Assembly (NCBI RefSeq): GCF_000374545.1
Contig: NZ_KB894602.1
Coordinates: forward strand, 1-59,801
Length of the DNA: 59,801 nt
Source of the DNA: Anaeromusa acidaminophila DSM 3853
Lineage (GTDB): Bacteria > Bacillota > Negativicutes > Anaeromusales > Anaeromusaceae
Direction: 5' to 3'
Each line of letters opens with the position of its first letter. The first letter of the stretch is position 1. The notes below the pieces were generated by a model. That model saw only the letters and a list, made by a program, of their open reading frames with translations, was not told the origin of the DNA and did not search any database. Positions 7,770-15,413 of this stretch are shown piece after piece. Both the position numbers and the translations under genes were made by a program.

Positions 7770-8660
7770 ATGTCGTGGCAAGGACCGTTGCATTTATCGC
7801 TGGCTGCTTCCCTATGGGGAGGCGCGTATGTGGCAAGTAAATTTATTTTGGATGTTGTGCCGCCCTTTACGCTGCTTTTTTTGCGGTATCTTTTTGCAGG
7901 AATTTTGTTGTATCTTTGGTGCCGTATGGAAGGACTGTCGCTGGAATGCCGCCGGGATTGGAAAGATATGGCGCGCATTGGCTTTTACGGTTATTTTCTT
8001 TCCATTGCTGCGCAATTTGCCGGGACGATGCTGTCCTCGGCTCATTTGGGGGCGGTGATTACCTCGCTCTCGCCGGTATTTCAGTCAGCCTTTGCAGTCT
8101 GGCTGCTGCGTGAGCCGATGAGCCGCAAGCAAAAAGCGGCGACAGGCATTGCGCTCTTGGGCGTGCTGCTTATTGTCGGCATGCCGCAGGAGGGAGAAGC
8201 CGACAATTTGTGGGCTAACTTATTTTTGTTGGCGGCGGCGCTGCTTTGGGGTTACTATTCGGTTGTTTCCCGCGGCTTGTCTGGGCGACATCCGGCGTTG
8301 CGCATTACTTTCTGGGGCGTACTGATTGCTACGGTATGCGCAGTGCCTCCGGTGGCGTTCGAATGGTCTTCCTGGAATCAAGCGGAGTTGTTGAGGCTGC
8401 CGATTTTACTCAGTGTTTTGTATTTAGCGGTGTTTGCTACGACGGTAGCGTATTTTTGCTGGAACCGGGGGCTGGCGTTGGTCGATTCCCACAAGGCAGG
8501 GCTGTTTTTCTTGATGCAGCCGGTGGTGGGAAGTCTTTTAGGCGCCATGCTGCTGGGAGAGGTGTTGACTCCGGCGTTTTTTGGCGGCGGCGCTTTGATT
8601 TTAGCGGCGGTATATCTGGCGCTGGAACAGAAGGAAACAGCTAAAGGAGAAGAAGCATGA
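7770..8660 (+). CDS. EamA/DMT-family transporter
   Basis: A 296-residue, roughly ten-helix membrane protein of the drug/metabolite transporter superfamily with two EamA repeats. The first begins near residue 5 (LSLAASLWGGAYVASKF), the second near 155 (LLAAALLWGYYSVVSRG). Such proteins commonly export amino acids or metabolites; the substrate here is unknown. ATG 7770 has CAGGAGG six bases upstream, so the longer open frame from 7704 is not used. The stop overlaps the next start by four bases (ATGA), so it is translationally coupled to the YfbR-like gene. Confidence 0.88.
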   Translation: MSWQGPLHLSLAASLWGGAYVASKFILDVVPPFTLLFLRYLFAGILLYLWCRMEGLSLECRRDWKDMARIGFYGYFLSIAAQFAGTMLSSAHLGAVITSLSPVFQSAFAVWLLREPMSRKQKAATGIALLGVLLIVGMPQEGEADNLWANLFLLAAALLWGYYSVVSRGLSGRHPALRITFWGVLIATVCAVPPVAFEWSSWNQAELLRLPILLSVLYLAVFATTVAYFCWNRGLALVDSHKAGLFFLMQPVVGSLLGAMLLGEVLTPAFFGGGALILAAVYLALEQKETAKGEEA

Positions 8661-9235
8661 GTCATTTTTTTGCCTATTTGTCTCGGATGCGCCTGATTTG
8701 GCGCTGGGGTTTGATGCGCAATACGCAGAAGGAAAATATTCAGGAGCATAGTCTGCAGGTAGCTACGGTTGCTCACGCACTTGCTCTGATTCGTAACGCT
8801 TATCATGGCGGGCAGGTGGATGCGGAGAGGGTTATGGCGCTGGCCATGTTTCACGAAGTGGCGGAGGTATTTACAGGAGACTTACCGACGCCGATTAAAT
8901 ACTTTAACAATGAAATTAAAAGTCTCTATGACGACATTGAGACACAGGCTAAAAATAAGCTTTGTTCCATGCTGCCGGAACCGTTGCGGAAGGAATACGA
9001 AAAGCTCCTCTTCGTGCAGCCGCAGGAAGAAGAGCTTTGGCAATTGGTAAAAGCAGCAGATAAAATCTGCGCCTATTTAAAATGTGTGGAAGAAGACAAA
9101 GCTGGCAACGCGGAATTTCGTAAGGCGGAAAAAACTATCCGCGCCGAGCTGGCGGCGTCGCCATTACCAGAGGTAGAAACCTTTATGGAGCTCTTTGGGG
9201 AGAGCTTTGCTCTCAGCTTAGACGAGATGGGCTAA
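8657..9235 (+). CDS. YfbR-like HD-domain 5'-deoxynucleotidase
   Basis: A 192-residue protein closely resembling E. coli YfbR along its whole length. YfbR dephosphorylates deoxyribonucleoside 5'-monophosphates using a divalent metal. Conserved landmarks include MRN at 20-22, EHSLQVA at 30-36, TGDLPTP downstream of the metal motif, and KAADKICAYLKC. The usual HD metal-binding pair is HE (His66-Glu67), a substitution at a metal ligand. The start overlaps the EamA stop. Activity of the variant is not predictable from sequence alone. Confidence 0.9.
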   Translation: MSHFFAYLSRMRLIWRWGLMRNTQKENIQEHSLQVATVAHALALIRNAYHGGQVDAERVMALAMFHEVAEVFTGDLPTPIKYFNNEIKSLYDDIETQAKNKLCSMLPEPLRKEYEKLLFVQPQEEELWQLVKAADKICAYLKCVEEDKAGNAEFRKAEKTIRAELAASPLPEVETFMELFGESFALSLDEMG

Positions 9236-9281
9236 GTGAGGGAGCGGCTCCCTTAAGGAGTTCTACAAAAGTGTATAGATA

Positions 9282-9370
9282 CGTGCCCTCCCTGTACTCC
9301 CTCTACTCCTGTTTAAAATTACGTAATCCTCAGTCATACCCTCTCGCGACTCCGATTCTCTTGTTCGTTC
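9282..9370 (+). repeat. Pyrimidine-rich intergenic repeat, copy 2
   Basis: It contains CGTGCCCTCC, TACTCCCTCTACTCCTGTT and a second half ending GACTCCGATTCTCTTGTTCGTTC. It fills the gap between the convergent YfbR-like and metallo-hydrolase genes. Confidence 0.7.
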
Positions 9371-10090
9371 TTATAGGGTGATTTCAAAGCGCTGGTTGGC
9401 ATGTTCAATGACTTTAGTCTTTATGCCAAGCTCGGCGGCTTTGGCCGCAAAAAGGCGGCTGGCTTCCACGTCTTTGCCGAAGTGCATAGGCAGCAGCCAA
9501 GTAGGCTTGATTTCTTTGGCGAAGGTTTCTGCGCCTAAAGCGTAGAATTCCTCCAAGCGGCGATCCACCGGGAAAAAAGCGATATCGATTTGCTGGCCGC
9601 GTAAAGCGGCCATTTTTTCGTGGAAAAGGTTTTTGGCATAAGCCTGTTCAGCCGCTGTTTCTCCCTTCCAGTGCCACCAATTGAGATCGCCAGCGTGGAA
9701 GATTCGCAGGCCGTCCGCTTCGATTAAGAAGGAAAGGCCGAGATCGGAAGAGCCGTAGGCGGTGATAATAAGTCCGTCCTGGCTAAGTTTTTCGCCTTCC
9801 TTGAGAACGTGGCAGCGATGGCCAGCGGGGATGCGTTTGGGAAATACATCGTCGCTGAGCACATAGGTAAGCGGCTGTTCGGAAGAGTCCCAGGTGAAAA
9901 TAACCGGGTCAAAATGATCGCCATGGGAATGGGAAGCGAACACCCAGGCGGGCGGTTTGTTTTGGAAGGAGCGAGATGTTAAAAATTGCAGGTCCTCGCT
10001 GGGCTGGTAATAGTCAAAAACGAAAAAGCGCTTGGCTGTTTCTACGCTGTAACCGCTGTGAAAAAGATACGTTATATTTGCTTGCGTCAT
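9371..10090 (-). CDS. Metallo-beta-lactamase-fold hydrolase (UlaG-like), first copy
   Basis: A 239-residue protein of the metallo-beta-lactamase superfamily, beta-lactamase_2/UlaG-like group. The metal-binding motif reads SHSHGDHFD. A later HAGDLNWWHW segment provides the second metal aspartate, and LPMHFG near the C-terminus the last histidine. AAGGAG lies 9 bases before the ATG at 10090, so I use that start and not the upstream one at 10111. The substrate is unknown. The gene is preceded on its strand by a second, more distant metallo-hydrolase separated by a terminator and a repeat. Confidence 0.85.
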   Translation of the reverse strand: MTQANITYLFHSGYSVETAKRFFVFDYYQPSEDLQFLTSRSFQNKPPAWVFASHSHGDHFDPVIFTWDSSEQPLTYVLSDDVFPKRIPAGHRCHVLKEGEKLSQDGLIITAYGSSDLGLSFLIEADGLRIFHAGDLNWWHWKGETAAEQAYAKNLFHEKMAALRGQQIDIAFFPVDRRLEEFYALGAETFAKEIKPTWLLPMHFGKDVEASRLFAAKAAELGIKTKVIEHANQRFEITL

Positions 10091-10181
10091 CGAGAGACAA
10101 CTCCTTTGCAATGGTGATTTTCTAAAAATAATAATTCGTGCTGCGGGAGGAAAAACCCTTTCTTTCTTCTACGTTCTCTGT

Positions 10182-10239
10182 CGTTCTTCGTGACCCTCAT
10201 TCGAACCCTCTGGTGACTCCCTCTGCTTCTGTTCAATAT
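10182..10239 (+). repeat. Pyrimidine-rich intergenic repeat, copy 3
   Basis: It reads CGTTCTTCGTGACCCTCATT, then CGAACCCTCTGGTGACTCCC, then TCTGCTTCTGTTCAAT. It shares the CCCTCATTCGNNCCCTC and GTTCAAT blocks with copies 4 and 7. Confidence 0.7.
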
Positions 10240-10284
10240 CCGTATTTTCATGAATTGTGTTCTTTCATTTTTTCTCTCACAAAT

Positions 10285-10320
10285 AAAAAAAAGCCCCGGA
10301 GCCTGGCGAGACTCCGGGTT
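10285..10320 (-). terminator. Rho-independent terminator (minus strand)
   Basis: Read on the minus strand, CCCGGAG pairs with CTCCGGG (10312-10318 and 10295-10301), followed by a long T run (10285-10292). It lies about 145 bases after the stop of the metallo-hydrolase at 10466-11218. Confidence 0.8.
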
Positions 10321-10465
10321 CAGAAAAAGAGGAGGAGTTATGGGCGGGAAACCATCGTCGGTTGGCTTCCCTGGGATCACAATGAAGAGAGAACCTATTA
10401 ATAGAATATTTGAAAAATTAACACTTGTCAAGAGGGAAAAGGAAAATTTTGCAAAAAAGTTAATT

Positions 10466-11218
10466 TTAATCCAATTGAATGATGTCTCCGTCGTTAGGTA
10501 CGAGGGCATTGGCTCCTGCAGCTTCAAGGGCTAGACGAAGCTGTTTGCGCGAAAGCAGGCAATGGTCGAAGGCCTCCATATGAACGACAATGATCCGGGC
10601 TTGCGGTGCATGGCGGCAGACGGTGAGAATGTCTGTTTCGGTCATGGTGATAGGACCGGCGTGAGTAAAGCGTGCGCCGCCGCCATAAAGAATAATGATG
10701 TCCGGCTGATGCGTTGACAGCGTTTCGGCCACTTCGGGGCACCAAACGGTATCGCCAGCCAGATAGATGCTGGGTCTGGCAGGGCCGGTAAGAACGAACC
10801 CGGCGACAGCGCCCATCTGGCGGCCAATATCTCCCAAGCCGTGCTGCCCGCTTGTCAGGGTGAAGGTTAACTGTTTCCAGCGGGCTTGGGGGGCTGCCGT
10901 ATGGACGGATTTGAATCCCTGTTCTTGTAACGCTGCCGCAGCAAAGGGCGGGCTGAAAATAAGCAGTTCTTTAGGCAAAAGCTGTGCGGCGGCAGCGTCA
11001 AAATGATCGCGATGCAGATGGGTGACAAGGCAGGCATCGCTGCTTTTTACAATTTCGTCAGGCAAAAGAGGCAAAGGTACAAGCGGATTCGCGCGGGGGC
11101 TTGGCGAGTGGGGAACGGGATCTAAGGCTCCTGGCGCAGATAGCATGGGGTCGATCAAAAGCGTTCCTTCAGGTAACGATAACTGCATCGTGGCATGGCG
11201 AAATAATTGTAAATGCAT
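10466..11218 (-). CDS. Metallo-beta-lactamase-fold hydrolase (UlaG-like), second copy
   Basis: A 250-residue metallo-beta-lactamase-fold protein. Its THLHRDHFDAAAA motif supplies metal ligands, and YLAGDTVW the bridging aspartate. The N-terminus (LQLFRHATMQLSL) matches the UlaG-like group, in which the fold begins with a short beta hairpin. AAGGAG lies 8 bases before the ATG. It is only distantly similar to the neighbour at 9371-10090, so this is not a recent duplication. The substrate is unknown. Confidence 0.83.
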   Translation of the reverse strand: MHLQLFRHATMQLSLPEGTLLIDPMLSAPGALDPVPHSPSPRANPLVPLPLLPDEIVKSSDACLVTHLHRDHFDAAAAQLLPKELLIFSPPFAAAALQEQGFKSVHTAAPQARWKQLTFTLTSGQHGLGDIGRQMGAVAGFVLTGPARPSIYLAGDTVWCPEVAETLSTHQPDIIILYGGGARFTHAGPITMTETDILTVCRHAPQARIIVVHMEAFDHCLLSRKQLRLALEAAGANALVPNDGDIIQLD

Positions 11219-11310
11219 GGGCTCAGCTCCTTCGTGCTTGTTTTCTTACTTCTAGTATAGTCTTTGCGCGCTTAGGAGAAAAAAGAAAATGGCGGTGCGG
11301 GCTTTCTTAG

Positions 11311-11351
11311 TGAAAGAAAAAAGCCTGCTTGCCCAAATTGGCGAAGCAGGC
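11311..11351 (-). terminator. Terminator-like hairpin (minus strand), no obvious gene feeding it
   Basis: GCCTGCTTGCC (11323-11333) pairs with GGCGAAGCAGGC (11340-11351) with one mismatch or bulge. On the minus strand it is followed by TTTTTTC. No minus-strand gene ends upstream of it, so it may be a relic or terminate an unrecognised short transcript. Confidence 0.5.
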
Positions 11352-11445
11352 CAGGCAAAGAAGGCTTGAAAAGGATTTTTCGATTGCGAAGAGAATGGAG
11401 TGCATATAAATATAGAAGAAGCGAGGAACGGACTTTTAATCCGTT

Positions 11446-11515
11446 CAGCTAGTCTTGCAGGCCATGCGGACCGTTTCGCTCGCAAAAGTTTTGCCGCAGA
11501 CGCTGGGTGCGGATG
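11446..11515 (+). repeat. Dispersed 70-base repeat, copy B
   Basis: This is the gap-free partner of 483-552 (61 of 70 positions by my count). It is preceded by a short inverted repeat, as is copy A by a CCGTATTT segment. Confidence 0.85.
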
Positions 11516-11619
11516 CTGGTTTTGCATGGCAACCGATGTCTACTTTCTAAAGGGAGGGGGCGTCGGAGAATTTAAGATGCGAAAAGAGAAAAGCCAGAGA
11601 AATGAGAAAGGAGCAGGTT

Positions 11620-12030
11620 ATGGACGAAATCGATAAGCAGATTGTGGAAATTCTGTCTAAGCAGGGACGGCTGCAATGGAAAGAGCTGGGCGAAGCCGTA
11701 CATTTGAGCGGGCCCGCGGCGGCCGAGCGTGTGCGCCGCTTGGAAAAGCAAGGCATTATCTGCGGCTATAAAGCCGTAGTAGATGAAAGCAAAACAGGGA
11801 GAGCGACGACGGCGCTCATTACCATTATTTTGAGCAGCGGCCGTCATGGCGAAATGCAAGCATTGCTGCGTAGCCACCCTGCAGTGCGTGAATCTTATCG
11901 GGTAAGCGGCGACGGCTGTTATTGGTGCCGGGCTGCTTTCTCCGGGCAGTCCGAGTTGGCTGCTTTTTTAGATGAATTATCCAAACTGGGGAATTATCGC
12001 TTAATGCTGGCCGTAGACGCGATCCGCTAA
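11620..12030 (+). CDS. Lrp/AsnC-family transcriptional regulator
   Basis: A 136-residue protein with an N-terminal helix-turn-helix (DEIDKQIVEILSKQGR then LGEAVHLSGPAAAERVRRLE) and a C-terminal RAM/AsnC ligand domain from about residue 65. Such proteins sense amino acids. ATG 11620 has AAAGGAG seven bases upstream; the longer frame from 11602 is not needed. It converges on the HxlR gene with only six bases between stops, and its target is not evident from context. Confidence 0.92.
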   Translation: MDEIDKQIVEILSKQGRLQWKELGEAVHLSGPAAAERVRRLEKQGIICGYKAVVDESKTGRATTALITIILSSGRHGEMQALLRSHPAVRESYRVSGDGCYWCRAAFSGQSELAAFLDELSKLGNYRLMLAVDAIR

Positions 12031-12036
12031 GGGCCG

Positions 12037-12399
12037 TTAACGGTTGGCGGCTTGGGGCGGGGCTATAGCGTCGTGCCGCTCCGCATAGCCTTGTCCCCAT
12101 TGGCAAAGCTGCTCTAAGATGGGCAGTAGACTTTGGCCCTCGTCCGTCAAGGAATATTCTACTTTGGGAGGGACCTGAGCGTACACAAGCCGGTTTACTA
12201 GACCGTGCTCCTCCAGCTCGCGCAGCTGCTGGGTAAGCATCTTTTGAGTGACCTTGGGCAACTGGCGGCGCAGCTCGCTGAAACGGAGCGTCTGATGACA
12301 TCCTAAATGCCAAAGAATCAGGGCTTTCCATTTGCCGCCGATTAGGCCTAAGGAAAGCTCCATGCTGCATTGATACTCGACATTGTTAAAACAAAACAT
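12037..12399 (-). CDS. HxlR-family transcriptional regulator
   Basis: A 120-residue winged-helix regulator of the HxlR/YodB class, with the typical early cysteine ([17 protein letters not shown], Cys9). The recognition helix region reads [24 protein letters not shown]. Family members often respond to electrophiles, quinones or thiol stress through that cysteine. AAGGAG lies 8 bases before the ATG at 12399. It is divergent from the LUD/nitroreductase pair and shares an intergenic operator with it, so it probably controls both units. Confidence 0.92.
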   Translation of the reverse strand: MFCFNNVEYQCSMELSLGLIGGKWKALILWHLGCHQTLRFSELRRQLPKVTQKMLTQQLRELEEHGLVNRLVYAQVPPKVEYSLTDEGQSLLPILEQLCQWGQGYAERHDAIAPPQAANR

Positions 12400-12423
12400 A
12401 GCATAATCTCCTTTATCCAAACA

Positions 12424-12493
12424 ATAGTATCCTTTTAGATACTATAATACAAAAATGTTTGTACTTGCGATTAATTATAGCCAATTTTATAAT
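12424..12493. promoter_or_regulatory. Divergent HxlR/LUD control region: operator and two promoters
   Basis: A perfect inverted repeat ATAGTATC-N6-GATACTAT lies at 12424-12445. On the minus strand, TTGTAT (12447-12452) and TACTAT (12424-12429) form a promoter with a 17-base spacer, and the operator covers its spacer and -10. On the plus strand, TTGCGA (12465-12470) and TATAAT (12488-12493) are also 17 apart, with the operator just upstream of the -35. This layout suggests autorepression of HxlR together with activation or control of the LUD gene. Sequence elements are seen; the logic is inferred. Confidence 0.7.
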
Positions 12494-12531
12494 GAAAATC
12501 AAAGAGAAATGATTGCTAAGGAGGCGTCGAG

Positions 12532-13167
12532 ATGACAATACAGACGGAAAGCACAGGGAAAGTGACCCAGACGCTAGAGGCGTTAAAGAAAAATCGTTTT
12601 GGAGTGCAGCATTTTTCCAACGCATCAGCTGGGGTGGCTAAATTGTTGGAAGAGATTCCTGTAGAGGCAACCGTGGGCTTCGGCGGATCCTGGACCTTGA
12701 TGCAGCTGCAGGTGGCGGAGCAATTAGAAGCTAGGGGAAATGTCGTATTCAACCACAACAAACAAGGCTTGTCCAAGGAAGAAGTGCTGGAAATGCGGCA
12801 GAAGGAGCTTTCCTGTGATGTGTTTTTGACCAGCACGAATGCCTTGACGGTAGGTGGACAGCTTGTCAATGTAGACGGCGTCGGCAACCGTGTGAGCGCT
12901 ATGGTCTTTGGGCCGAAGAAGGTTATTGTTTTTGCGGGGGTTAACAAGATTGTCGATGATTTAGAGGGGGCCATAGAGCGCATTCGCGCGATCGCGGCGC
13001 CGCGAAACAACCAGCGATTAAAGTTACCTAATCCTTGCGTGCAAAGCGGTCATTGTATGAACTGTCAGGGGCCGACGCGCATTTGCAATGTAACCACCAT
13101 TATTGATAAGAAGCCGCCGCTGACGGATTTGCAGGTTTGGCTTGTGGAGGAAGAGCTGGGTTATTAA
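12532..13167 (+). CDS. LUD-domain protein (YkgG/LutC-like)
   Basis: A 211-residue protein of the LUD family, related to the LutC/YkgG components of lactate oxidation, but standing alone with no lutA or lutB nearby. It has the glycine-rich GFGGSWTLM segment, TSTNALT and the common C-terminal cysteine motif CVQSGHCMNCQGPTRIC. The four cysteines could bind a metal or iron-sulfur cluster. AAGGAGG precedes the ATG. A nitroreductase follows by 12 bases. With the divergent HxlR gene, the unit looks like a redox or electrophile-response module; the reaction is unknown. Confidence 0.85.
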   Translation: MTIQTESTGKVTQTLEALKKNRFGVQHFSNASAGVAKLLEEIPVEATVGFGGSWTLMQLQVAEQLEARGNVVFNHNKQGLSKEEVLEMRQKELSCDVFLTSTNALTVGGQLVNVDGVGNRVSAMVFGPKKVIVFAGVNKIVDDLEGAIERIRAIAAPRNNQRLKLPNPCVQSGHCMNCQGPTRICNVTTIIDKKPPLTDLQVWLVEEELGY

Positions 13168-13179
13168 GGAGGGGCTTAG

Positions 13180-13809
13180 ATGGGGAAGCTGGATTTTATT
13201 TATCAGCGTAAAAGCGTTCGTTCTTTTCAGGCAACGTCGATACCGGCAGAAGATTTGCGTCAAATTTTAGCAGCGGCGACGCAAGCGCCGTCAGGAAAGA
13301 ATTTGCAGAATTGGCATTTTGTCGTCGTGCGCAACGGCCATAAGATCGCAGAGATAACTAAAATTGTTGAAGATAAAAACGCCCAAATGGCGGCCTTTTT
13401 AACAGAAGAAAAAGCACGTTCTTTTCGCGGTTTGTTACCCTATTATACGGTGTTTCGCGGTGCGCCGGTGTTGGTGCTGGCTTATGGCGGGCCCTACCCG
13501 GCAAGCGATTTGCAAGGCTGCGCGGAGCCACGGGTAGTGGAGGCGGCTAAAACCTCGCAACTGGCTCGGCCAGGCATTCAGAATGTGGCAGCGGCTATGG
13601 AAAACTTGTTGTTGGCTGCTGCAGCACTTGGCTATGGCGGCTGCTGGATGACAGGGCCGACGTTTGCGGCGAAGGAAATTAGTGCGTGTCTAGGTTTTGC
13701 CAAGGAAGACTATCAATTGCTGGCGGTGACTCCCTTGGGAGTGCCTGCAACCGCGCTCGGCAGTCCGCCGCGCAAAGAGTTGGAAGAAGTAGTGACCTTT
13801 ATAGACTAA
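13180..13809 (+). CDS. Nitroreductase-family flavoprotein
   Basis: A 209-residue FMN-dependent nitroreductase-like protein. The FMN-binding start RKSVRSF is at residues 11-17, APSGKNLQNWHF lies near 38, and the C-terminal half has LGYGGCWMTGP and VTPLGVPA. It likely reduces quinones, nitro compounds or enoates with NAD(P)H. It is cotranscribed with the LUD gene under the HxlR control region. Its last codons and stop lie inside a 21-bp hairpin. Confidence 0.9.
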   Translation: MGKLDFIYQRKSVRSFQATSIPAEDLRQILAAATQAPSGKNLQNWHFVVVRNGHKIAEITKIVEDKNAQMAAFLTEEKARSFRGLLPYYTVFRGAPVLVLAYGGPYPASDLQGCAEPRVVEAAKTSQLARPGIQNVAAAMENLLLAAAALGYGGCWMTGPTFAAKEISACLGFAKEDYQLLAVTPLGVPATALGSPPRKELEEVVTFID

Positions 13810-13846
13810 GAGAAGCTAGGCGTTAGCCTGGCTTCTCTTAGTCTAT
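13801..13846 (+). terminator. 21-bp hairpin overlapping the nitroreductase stop codon
   Basis: 13801-13821 pairs with 13826-13846 over 21 bp with a single wobble and a GTTA loop. The left arm contains the last two codons and the TAA stop. No T run follows, so it may act as an RNA-protecting hairpin or a weak terminator. Confidence 0.65.
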
Positions 13847-13886
13847 ATTAGAAATTATAAGCTTTTACGAACGGCATGAGTGTCTT

Positions 13887-14009
13887 CGTAACCCTCATTC
13901 GGGCCCTCCGGTTCTCATCGTGACTCTTGTTCAATCTAATCCCGTCGTACTCTCCATTTACTCTTGTTCAATCTAATCCCGTCGTACTCTCCATTTACTC
14001 CTGTTTAAT
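13887..14009 (+). repeat. Pyrimidine-rich intergenic repeat, copy 4, with a 37-bp tandem duplication
   Basis: It starts CGTAACCCTCATTCGGGCCC and continues through the CTTGTTCAAT and TTTACTC boxes. A 37-base unit (13923-13959) is repeated exactly at 13960-13996. It lies between convergent genes. Confidence 0.85.
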
Positions 14010-14353
14010 CAGTTTTCAGGGAAGAGCACTAAAAGAATCATTTTAAAATCCTCTACAGCTTCTACGGCATGGGGAACATTGGCCGGCATGAGAATGCTGC
14101 TGCCAGCTGGCACGTCCTGCGTTGTTTCGCCAACCGTAATGCGGGCGCTGCCGCTGAGGACGGTAATCAGAGCGTCGCCGTGGGAAGCGTGGGTACTGAT
14201 GGCCTCGCCGGCGGCAAAAGCGAACAGTGTCACATTGCCATGAGGATTTTGTGCCAGCGTCCGGCTGACAATTTCACCGTCGCGGTTGGCGACCAATGAA
14301 GGCAGCTCGACGGCTTGGGCAACAGGCAGATTTTTAAATACAGCAGTATTCAT
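14009..14353 (-). CDS. Small cupin-domain protein
   Basis: A 114-residue single-domain cupin. Motif 1 is partly conserved (GEAISTHASHGDALITVLSG) and motif 2 reads GSSILMPANVPHAVEA, providing likely metal-binding histidines. AGGAGG lies 7 bases before the ATG at 14353. Small cupins of this kind may be enzymes, isomerases or ligand sensors; the function is unknown. It is flanked on both sides by copies of the pyrimidine-rich repeat. Confidence 0.85.
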   Translation of the reverse strand: MNTAVFKNLPVAQAVELPSLVANRDGEIVSRTLAQNPHGNVTLFAFAAGEAISTHASHGDALITVLSGSARITVGETTQDVPAGSSILMPANVPHAVEAVEDFKMILLVLFPEN

Positions 14354-14480
14354 GAGACATTCCTCCTTATACAAAGCCGCTGCTTGAATCAAAGGCTTTG
14401 CTAACCTGATTCCAGTATAAAGCAGAAGGAAGCGAATTGCCTGTGATGGTGCTCACAAAATAAAATAGAATTTTCTCTTG

Positions 14481-14520
14481 CGTACCCTCTCGTGACTCTG
14501 ATTCTCTTGTTCGTCTTTTT
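14481..14520 (+). repeat. Pyrimidine-rich intergenic repeat, copy 5
   Basis: A short copy, CGTACCCTCTCGTGACTCTG then ATTCTCTTGTTCGTC. It is very like the second half of copy 2. Confidence 0.7.
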
Positions 14521-14525
14521 AGTGG

Positions 14526-15413
14526 TTAGCAGTCCTTGAAGATGTTGCAAGCTTGGCCAATGTCGATGTTGCCGCCGCTGATTAAAAGGCCGATGCGTTT
14601 GCCGGAAAGCGGCAGCATCCCGGCTAAAAGCGGCGCTAGAGCTAAGGAACCGGCGGGCTCCACCACGATTTTCAGACGCGACCACAAATAGAACATGGCT
14701 CGCAGAACGTCTCTTTCGGAAACCGTCATGATGTCATCTACATGCCGCTGGATGAGGGAAACCGTTAGCTCGGAAGAGGGCGGGAGCGGTGCGGCCGCCT
14801 CTACAGCTTCTTGAACGCCGATAACCTGACAGTGGGGATGCGCTTGCTTGATGTAAGCGGCGCTGCCGGCTAGAAGACCGCCGTGGCGGCAGGGAACCAA
14901 TAAATAATCCAGGCTGTAGGCGTCGTCGATCAATTCTTTGGCGGCGGTGGCATGACCAGCCAGCATTGTTTTATGCTCCCAAGGAGAAACATATTGCCAT
15001 TGTTCTTCCTTCGCCATGAGGCAAGCTTCCTTTTCTCGGCTGAAAAAATCATCGGCGCCGAAATGGAGAATTGCACCGTAGGCTAGCAGGGTCTGGCGAG
15101 TTTGTGGAGAAAGGGTATCTGAAAGCAATACATGTACCGGCGTGTCCAACAAACGGCCTGTGAGGGCCAACGCTAAAGCCTGGTTGTCAGGGCCGGCGGT
15201 GAGGACGCCGCGTTTTCTGGCGTCGGCGGTCAGGGTACTGACAAACTGATACGCGCCGCGGAACTTGAAAGAACCGGTGCGCTGAAAATTTTCGCATTTT
15301 AGAAACAGCAAATTACCGCCGCTTTCTTCATCCAAAGAACGCGACGTTAAAACCGGCGTGCGGTGCACAATGCCGGCCAAACGGTGGATGGCGTCAAAAA
15401 TAGCTTGTTGCAT
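14526..15413 (-). CDS. Degenerate threonine/serine dehydratase-like PLP fold-type II protein
   Basis: A 295-residue protein aligning with threonine/serine dehydratases over its length, including the Schiff-base lysine context TGSFKFRGA (Lys50) and the C-terminal VEPAGSLALAPL. Several active-site motifs differ from the family. The usual SAGNHAQ is TAGPDNQA (72-79), and the glycine-rich phosphate-binding loop (normally GGGGL) is CRHGGLL (175-181). The GQGT stretch has become GHAT (153-156). I start at ATG 15413, preceded by AAAGGAG; the upstream extension is unsupported. It may be a catalytically altered enzyme or a ligand-binding relative. Confidence 0.8.
   Translation of the reverse strand: MQQAIFDAIHRLAGIVHRTPVLTSRSLDEESGGNLLFLKCENFQRTGSFKFRGAYQFVSTLTADARKRGVLTAGPDNQALALALTGRLLDTPVHVLLSDTLSPQTRQTLLAYGAILHFGADDFFSREKEACLMAKEEQWQYVSPWEHKTMLAGHATAAKELIDDAYSLDYLLVPCRHGGLLAGSAAYIKQAHPHCQVIGVQEAVEAAAPLPPSSELTVSLIQRHVDDIMTVSERDVLRAMFYLWSRLKIVVEPAGSLALAPLLAGMLPLSGKRIGLLISGGNIDIGQACNIFKDC

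Larger units (their letters stand above)
10112..10465. other. Spacer between the two metallo-hydrolase genes
   Basis: It contains a minus-strand terminator (10285-10320) for the upstream metallo-hydrolase and one pyrimidine-rich repeat (10182-10239). I see no gene; short open frames here are low complexity and unsupported. Confidence 0.8.
11219..11619. other. Spacer with repeat and hairpins before the Lrp gene
   Basis: It holds a minus-strand terminator-like hairpin (11311-11351) and a GAACGGA/TCCGTTC inverted repeat near 11427-11446. Copy B of the 70-base repeat (11446-11515) and the leader of the Lrp-type gene follow. No gene is supported. Confidence 0.75.

Noticed and set aside
9371-11218. 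Recent duplication of the two metallo-hydrolase genes
   Set aside because: The proteins share only fold motifs and differ in length and most residues, so they are old or independent family members.
11252-11527. 91-codon minus-strand open frame upstream of the Lrp gene
   Set aside because: It spans the 70-base repeat and a terminator-like hairpin; no ribosome site.
13923-13996. Possible CRISPR array
   Set aside because: The two 37-base units touch with no spacer between them and no cas genes are present.
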